Assembly: GCF_026212465.1 (NCBI RefSeq)
Contig: NC_080055.1
Span: forward strand, 22,937,305-23,001,304
Origin: Amaranthus tricolor
Lineage: Eukaryota > Streptophyta > Magnoliopsida > Caryophyllales > Amaranthaceae
DNA: 64,000 nt
Direction: 5' to 3'
Shown: one piece after another, positions 59,291 through 64,000 of the stretch
Position numbering within the stretch: the first letter of the stretch is position 1
Layout: each line of letters starts with the position of its first letter
Translations under genes and position numbers: made by a program
Notes under the pieces: generated by a model
Seen by the model: only the letters and a program-made list of their open reading frames with translations
Told to the model about the DNA's origin: nothing
Database searches by the model: none

Positions 59291-59855
59291 TCCAAGTTGT
59301 ATGATCTCCGGGATCTCTACAATAATCTTGAAAAGCTTTTAGATTAGAAACTACTCAATGAAGAGGTTTTCCTACGTAAGGTTAAAGGATAAGAAGTATT
59401 GACTATGGCTGAAATAAGGTTTGCTATTTGCAATTCTCAGCTTACTCATAAGCTATTTGATAACTATTTTGAATTATTGAACAAAAAGCTGGTAAAAAAA
59501 CATCATTCCTATCAATTTTCAACCCATAAATTCCAATATTTTATTTGCAGTACTCATTATTTGGACAAAACGTACAATAATTATTGATATTTGATAATAT
59601 GAGTTATATTTGCATTTATTCCCTTGGCACGAATGTCTAAATGTAAGGGATTTTTGGCGTCTATATAAACTCTTTAACCTATTAATTTGTGTTCTGTATT
59701 CATCTCTTTCGACACATATTAATAAGTAGCTAATACATTATTAGTGAATCACATTAAATTTGTGCATGATATTTATTATATGTTGTCTATGTTTCTTGAC
59801 AACAACCACTCTACTAAAAAGGATTATTATTGTTAATACTCGTGGTAAATCATGA

Positions 59856-60160
59856 ACAACCCATTTGATAATCGGAACTAAATGATGAGGATAGTAATGG
59901 CTAGTTAGTGCAATTTTGGCAGAAATATCTTCTCACAAATTTGATGGCCATGCTTATACTACAATCTCGTTTTTTCACAAATTCCATTACCATTTGAACA
60001 TGTACGTATAATTGGTAATGAAAAATTATGGACAGAAAACTCTTTTATAATCAAACTTTTATTATCATGAAAAATACATGATACATATTACGAATTTTTA
60101 AAATTTACACTACAAATCATTTTTATTACCACCAATAAGTACCGTTAACCAAACAAGCCG
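59856..60160. mobile_element. PIF/Harbinger-type MITE, degraded, reverse
   Basis: The right end GTTAACCAAACAAGCCG followed by TAA, the left end CAACCCATTTGATA and the ~305-bp length match the family at 34795-35108. The interior has diverged strongly. Confidence 0.5.
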
Positions 60161-60790
60161 TAAAGAAACTATATTTATTGATAACTTGAAATATTAATCC
60201 TTGACTAGTTGATAGGTGCTTGTCAAAATTATTACTCCCTCCGTTCCATTACAAATGATTCTAAAAATTGCACTCCCATATTTAACCATGGTTGCAAGGC
60301 TGCAACCGAAATCGAACCAACTTCTATAACTTTATTACCACATACTTCAAGTCATCCTGCATACATAAAACTTGTATATTAGAACTCATTTTCCAACTTG
60401 GATAGCATTTTGGAGATATTGATAACTATTAGCTGTTTATTTGAGAAAATTGAGTCAAAAAATCAAAAATTAATTAAAAAGAGATAAGCATAGAAAGTTT
60501 TTTTTGTTTTAGTTTGAGAGCCACTAATCAAACATTCTTTTTGATATTTTTTTACTATTTGACCAGCCAACAAATCAAAAGTCAATAATCAATCAAAACG
60601 CTCATGACAAGTCATTTAACAAACAAACCCCACTACAAATAAGTATTGAAATCGCAACTAAAGTTACCGAGAAAAACTGAGTCGCCAACTGTGGCAACCA
60701 AATGGCTACAAAGCACATTTTAGTCATGCGTAGTGACTAGTGACTCATACCATTTGTCCCCACATAGTTGCCAACTGGCAACTAAAATTG
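60161..60790. other. Intergenic, no gene seen
   Basis: A Stowaway-like left end (CTCCCTCCGTTCCATTAC) lies at about 60236. The sequence at 60640-60790 contains small inverted words around GCCAACTGTGGCAACC. Nothing coding. Confidence 0.4.
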
Positions 60791-60797
60791 GGTCTCT

Positions 60798-61050
60798 ATC
60801 TAGTTAGTAACTGCGAACAAAACATTATTTAATTTTCTTGTCCCTTCTAACGTTAAGACATTATCTTCTTTTTGTTCGCAGTTATTAACTAGGAACAAAT
60901 AATTTTGACTTTTTTTTGACTAATTTTTTTATTTTCTAACAATAACTGCGAACATACCTGACCTTAGGCTCGGTCATGGTGAAGCTTATTTATAAAATTA
61001 AGTTTACCCAAAACTTATTTTTTATTATTTTTTTTAAAAATTGCTTATTT
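60798..61050. repeat. Diverged relative of the foldback element at 1380
   Basis: GTTAGTAACTGCGAACA (60805-60821), GTTCGCAGTTATTAACTAGG (60874-60893) and AATAACTGCGAACA (60942-60955) repeat the unusual cassette of the first foldback element, followed by ATTAAGTTTACCCAAAACTT, similar to its right arm. Ends were not resolved. Confidence 0.5.
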
Positions 61051-61189
61051 GTTTCAATTTTTCTATTCATGCCTCATGAGAAATTGAGGATCCGTTTTAT
61101 TTTTTTAGATTTAGATAGATAGAAATCTACTAATTCCTAAGTTTTAACCCTAATTTCCTATATACTCGCTATAGTCCCTAATAAGTATT

Positions 61190-61390
61190 GTACTCATCTT
61201 AAACCCTAAAACCACCGCATATTCTCACAATCACAAACCTAAAACCCTATTACTCTGTTTCTACTTTCTGTGTCTGTCTCAATCTCAACTACTTGAACCA
61301 CACCAGCTCCTCTCGGCGCTCGCTGCTCGATTATCCCTTCTGCACTCTCGCTGCTCTCCTAAACACTGCCGGTTTGTACTGTTCTTTTGT
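61190..61390 (+). promoter_or_regulatory. Leader-like sequence, possible gene start
   Basis: AAACCCTAAAACC (a telo-box-like word, common in promoters of growth-related plant genes) recurs, followed by a C/T-rich stretch with CTCTCGGCGCTCGCTGCTCG and a possible splice donor GCCG then GTTTGT near 61371. No coding exon follows within the window, so this is either the leader of a gene to the right or a degenerate copy. Confidence 0.3.
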
Positions 61391-61515
61391 CATTTTTTTT
61401 CTTGGTTATTGTATTATTTGTTAGGGTTAAACATTAGGGATTCTATTCTTGCTGGATCCATACAAAATTCTGATGGCAAGAAACCTTGAAGTTGTATGTG
61501 CATACATTGTTATTG

Positions 61516-61650
61516 ATTTTTAGGGAGGGATTACATTTTGGGGATTTTTGATTTTTAAGGTTACATTTTGGGGATTTTGATTTTTAGGGTTTACAGTTTT
61601 GGGTTTTTGATTTTTAGGGTTTACAGTTTGGAGTTTTTTGATTTTTCACG
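61516..61650. repeat. ~30-bp minisatellite with TTTAGGG words
   Basis: Four imperfect units of GATTTTTAGGGTTTACAGTT followed by TTGGGTTTTT. The TTTAGGG heptamer equals the plant telomere unit but is not tandemly repeated here. Confidence 0.75.
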
Positions 61651-63578
61651 ATAAACAGCACGAATAATAACCAATTTTACATTTTGGGAACGACACGTTC
61701 AATATTCTTGAATTTTGCTTGCATTCTTGTTTCTTCTGCCCTTTCCACCATATTCTTCATCAAAACTAACTTATTGGAAAAAAATTACTATATCATAAAT
61801 ACTGTTAAAATAAAATAAAGACCTTTTATTTGTTATTTTACTTGATTGACCTATAGAATAAAATAAAATTCGATGAAAATTTAACTTCTAAATCATAAAA
61901 TCTGGAGAAATGCTCTAATCAATTGAGATAATTTACCGTCCATATATATAATTAAACAATGAAATTAATTTTTTCTGACACATGCAATTGTCTTTTTGAT
62001 TACCTAAATAATTGGACCTGTTTTGTTTAATATTATCTCAATACGAAACAAAATACATGCCAAAATAAGCTTGATCATGTCTTGGACTTGTATCTGGATC
62101 CGTAAGATCCGTGGGTACGGACCTGGATCCTTAAAATTTAGACTTGGGTCCTTATGAAACGAATACGAACTTAGTCCAGGTTCGACCCGTTGCCATCCCT
62201 ATGTAGTACGCAAGATTGTCACACGCTACTTCAAAAGCAAATATATGAATGTGATACGATTGGGAGCCATATGATTTTTGATGAATGGTATACTCTAATA
62301 GGTATATTTTTTGCTAATTCCTTATTTTTCATTAGGAATATTTATTTTCATTTTTAAAAGATCTATAGCCAAATGCTCGTCTTGCGTATTTTTTAAAATG
62401 TAGATTTACTTATTGTGTTGTCTAAACTCAAATTCATCCACATGTATGTTAATTTGTGCCAACGTCTAACATACCTTGTATTTTAGCATGAAATTCAATC
62501 CTTCAAGTGATATATCATGTGTGCTATAATATTCAATATATTACATAATCTCACTCATTTTGCAATAATTGATCAAAAAGCTCTGATTGAAAACTGAAAT
62601 GTCACGAGTTAGCGGAACAAAGGATTATGCGGCTATTGTGTAGCTTAGCTAAGAAATTGAAATTTTTTATGCCCTTAGTATGTCTATGCAACACAACATT
62701 TGTTGTCTATATGCACATTTTAAAAAAATGGTCAATAGATAATTTGTTGCAATTCGTTGCTTTTTGAGGGAGTGAACGATAATGCAGTAGATAATTTTCA
62801 AGAATTTATTTCTTTGCGCTAGATACTTTTCATTGGAAATAATCTAATTCACCGCCGTAGGTAATTTCATGGATAATATTAAATTCATTAACTAGATAGC
62901 TTTCATTGGCAACATTAAATTCATTGCACTCAGTTATTGCACAAAATTATCAATTTTAGGCAACAAATAATTTGAAACTATGGCGTGCATGTTGAAAAGT
63001 TTCATGACAAGTTGATGGAAATATTACTTCTTTAGAAGTTCTACTGGTATTAAAACATAGGTTTATATTACCTCTTTGGAGTTTTACGATTCTACAATGT
63101 TAAACAACCTCAACACAATTGTTATTTGTTCGAATGTGGTTAATAGTAAACTTAAACTCAATTATTAATTTTTGGCTTTATTTTAACATAAAAATGCTGA
63201 TGTTTACGCTTAGATGGTATTTTATAGTTTTAATTTATTTTTAAAAAATATATTGTTAAACACACATTGTGATTATACATCTGCGATTGTTTACTCTTTA
63301 ACATATTCCAAATTAAATTTGTGTTAATAACTCGTTTTGTATAAGTCCGTCATACCTAAAGATGAACTTATACAATGGATCATGGACCCGATCGAAATCC
63401 GTCGATTCAATTCTGTTTTGATGGGTCGAGACCCTAATTTTTTGGACCCAGTCGGATCTGAATCCATTTAAATTTGATGGATTTGAGTCCAAATCACATA
63501 AAATATCCAGACCTAGATTTGTGGATCCTTAAGATATGCTTTTTAGAATAAATATTTTAATTCTAATACAATAATACT
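61651..63578. other. Intergenic, hAT-like end fragments
   Basis: No gene was seen. 62085-62202 is rich in GGATCC/GACCC words and ends GACCCGTTGCCATCCCTA, the inverted form of the end at 3561, so it is one end of a related hAT-like element; its partner was not found. 63380-63530 has similar GGATC/GGGTC-rich text. Confidence 0.45.
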
Positions 63579-63832
63579 AGTCAGCTCCTCATGGATGAGA
63601 CCATCTCATCATGAGACATACCCATATAATTTGCCCATTTCTTAATTGATCATTGTAAGTGATCAATTTAAGGTTATAATTATTACTTTAAGACTGAAAA
63701 ACGTAATCAGTTTAATATTATTAGGGTCACTTTAAGGTTATAAGTGATTACTTTAAGACGATAAATGTACATTGGGCCAACCCAATAGAGATGATCTCAC
63801 CATGAGACCATCTCATTTAAGAATTTGTGAAT
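63579..63832. mobile_element. GAGACCGTCTC MITE, type B
   Basis: The left end GATGAGACCATCTCATCATG and right end CATGAGACCATCTCATTTAA plus GAATTTGTG enclose repeats such as ATCAATTTAAGGTTATAA and CACTTTAAGGTTATAAGTGA. It also carries ACATTGGGCCAACCCAATAG, shared with the copy at 38581. Confidence 0.65.
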
Positions 63833-64000
63833 ACTTAAAGGTTAAACTCCTCCAAGCCCTAAGTGTCCAACTCTTCATTCTTTGTCTTTCATTTAATTTA
63901 TCTCGCAGCCGCAACTTCCTTCTTTGTTCTCCGGCTTCTCTCTCATTTCCTCTCAATTACCACCGGCTGTAATACCTAAAGGCTAAACTCCGACTTCTCT
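63833..64000 (+). other. Window edge, possible gene leader
   Basis: C/T-rich sequence with AAAGGTTAAACTCC near 63838 and AAAGGCTAAACTCC near 63978, and CTTTGTTCTCCGGCTTCTCT. It could be the leader of a gene starting beyond the window; nothing more can be said. Confidence 0.25.

Noticed and set aside
59399..59587. Short plus-strand ORF
   Set aside because: 62 codons, no recognisable domain, in AT-rich sequence beside a MITE, with no promoter or splice context.
61516..61650. Interstitial telomere
   Set aside because: TTTAGGG appears only once per ~30-bp unit and is not in tandem.
1..64000. tRNA, rRNA or CRISPR arrays
   Set aside because: No full cloverleaf with a GGTTCRANTCC arm was recognised, no rRNA-like sequence was seen, and CRISPR is not expected in a plant nuclear genome; the tandem repeats here lack regular unique spacers.

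Overview
The window is nuclear DNA from a flowering plant, most likely a eudicot. It is strongly AT-rich, its genes have GT-AG introns, and four protein-coding genes of standard plant families can be read base by base. About two thirds is intergenic or intronic sequence full of small transposable elements, minisatellites and decayed LINEs. Species cannot be fixed from the sequence; a Caryophyllales/Amaranthaceae plant is a weak guess.

Layout. (1) 1-8.2 kb: repeats only, including a 426-bp foldback element with a 9-bp target duplication, a GATCCATGGATCC minisatellite and a 2.4-kb nested hAT-like element. (2) 8.2-13.6 kb, plus strand: a complete ten-coding-exon GT14 (BC10-like) glycosyltransferase. 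(3) 15.7-19.6 kb, minus strand: the intronless coding region of Mediator subunit MED4, with a 5' leader that looks spliced. (4) 21.9-37.2 kb, minus strand: a complete 19-exon phage-type RNA polymerase, best matched to the plastid enzyme RpoTp (RPOT3), encoding 975 residues; its large introns carry MITEs and an antisense LTR remnant. (5) 41.2-44.7 kb, plus strand: a two-exon LRR receptor-like kinase of the At2g24130 type, 987 residues, with two transposon insertions in its only intron. (6) 44.7-64 kb: no intact gene; MITEs, a hAT-like element with a perfect 8-bp duplication, a 2.8-kb inactivated RTE-clade LINE, microsatellites, and at the right edge sequences that may be leaders of genes outside the window.

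The genes share no pathway or operon; they are independent nuclear loci. MED4 works in nuclear transcription, RPOT3 in plastid transcription, the GT14 protein in the Golgi, and the receptor kinase at the plasma membrane.

I found no undescribed multi-gene system. The most useful leads are regulatory and structural: short upstream ORFs before GT14 (ATGA overlap) and RPOT3 (AUG-UAG), a possible transposon-linked alternative first exon for MED4, MULE-type foldback families with 9-bp duplications, a large MITE family with two kinds of internal ~20-bp repeats, and a USE/TATA pair with RNA polymerase III spacing at 46.9 kb. All exon boundaries come from conceptual splicing by eye, with no transcript data.
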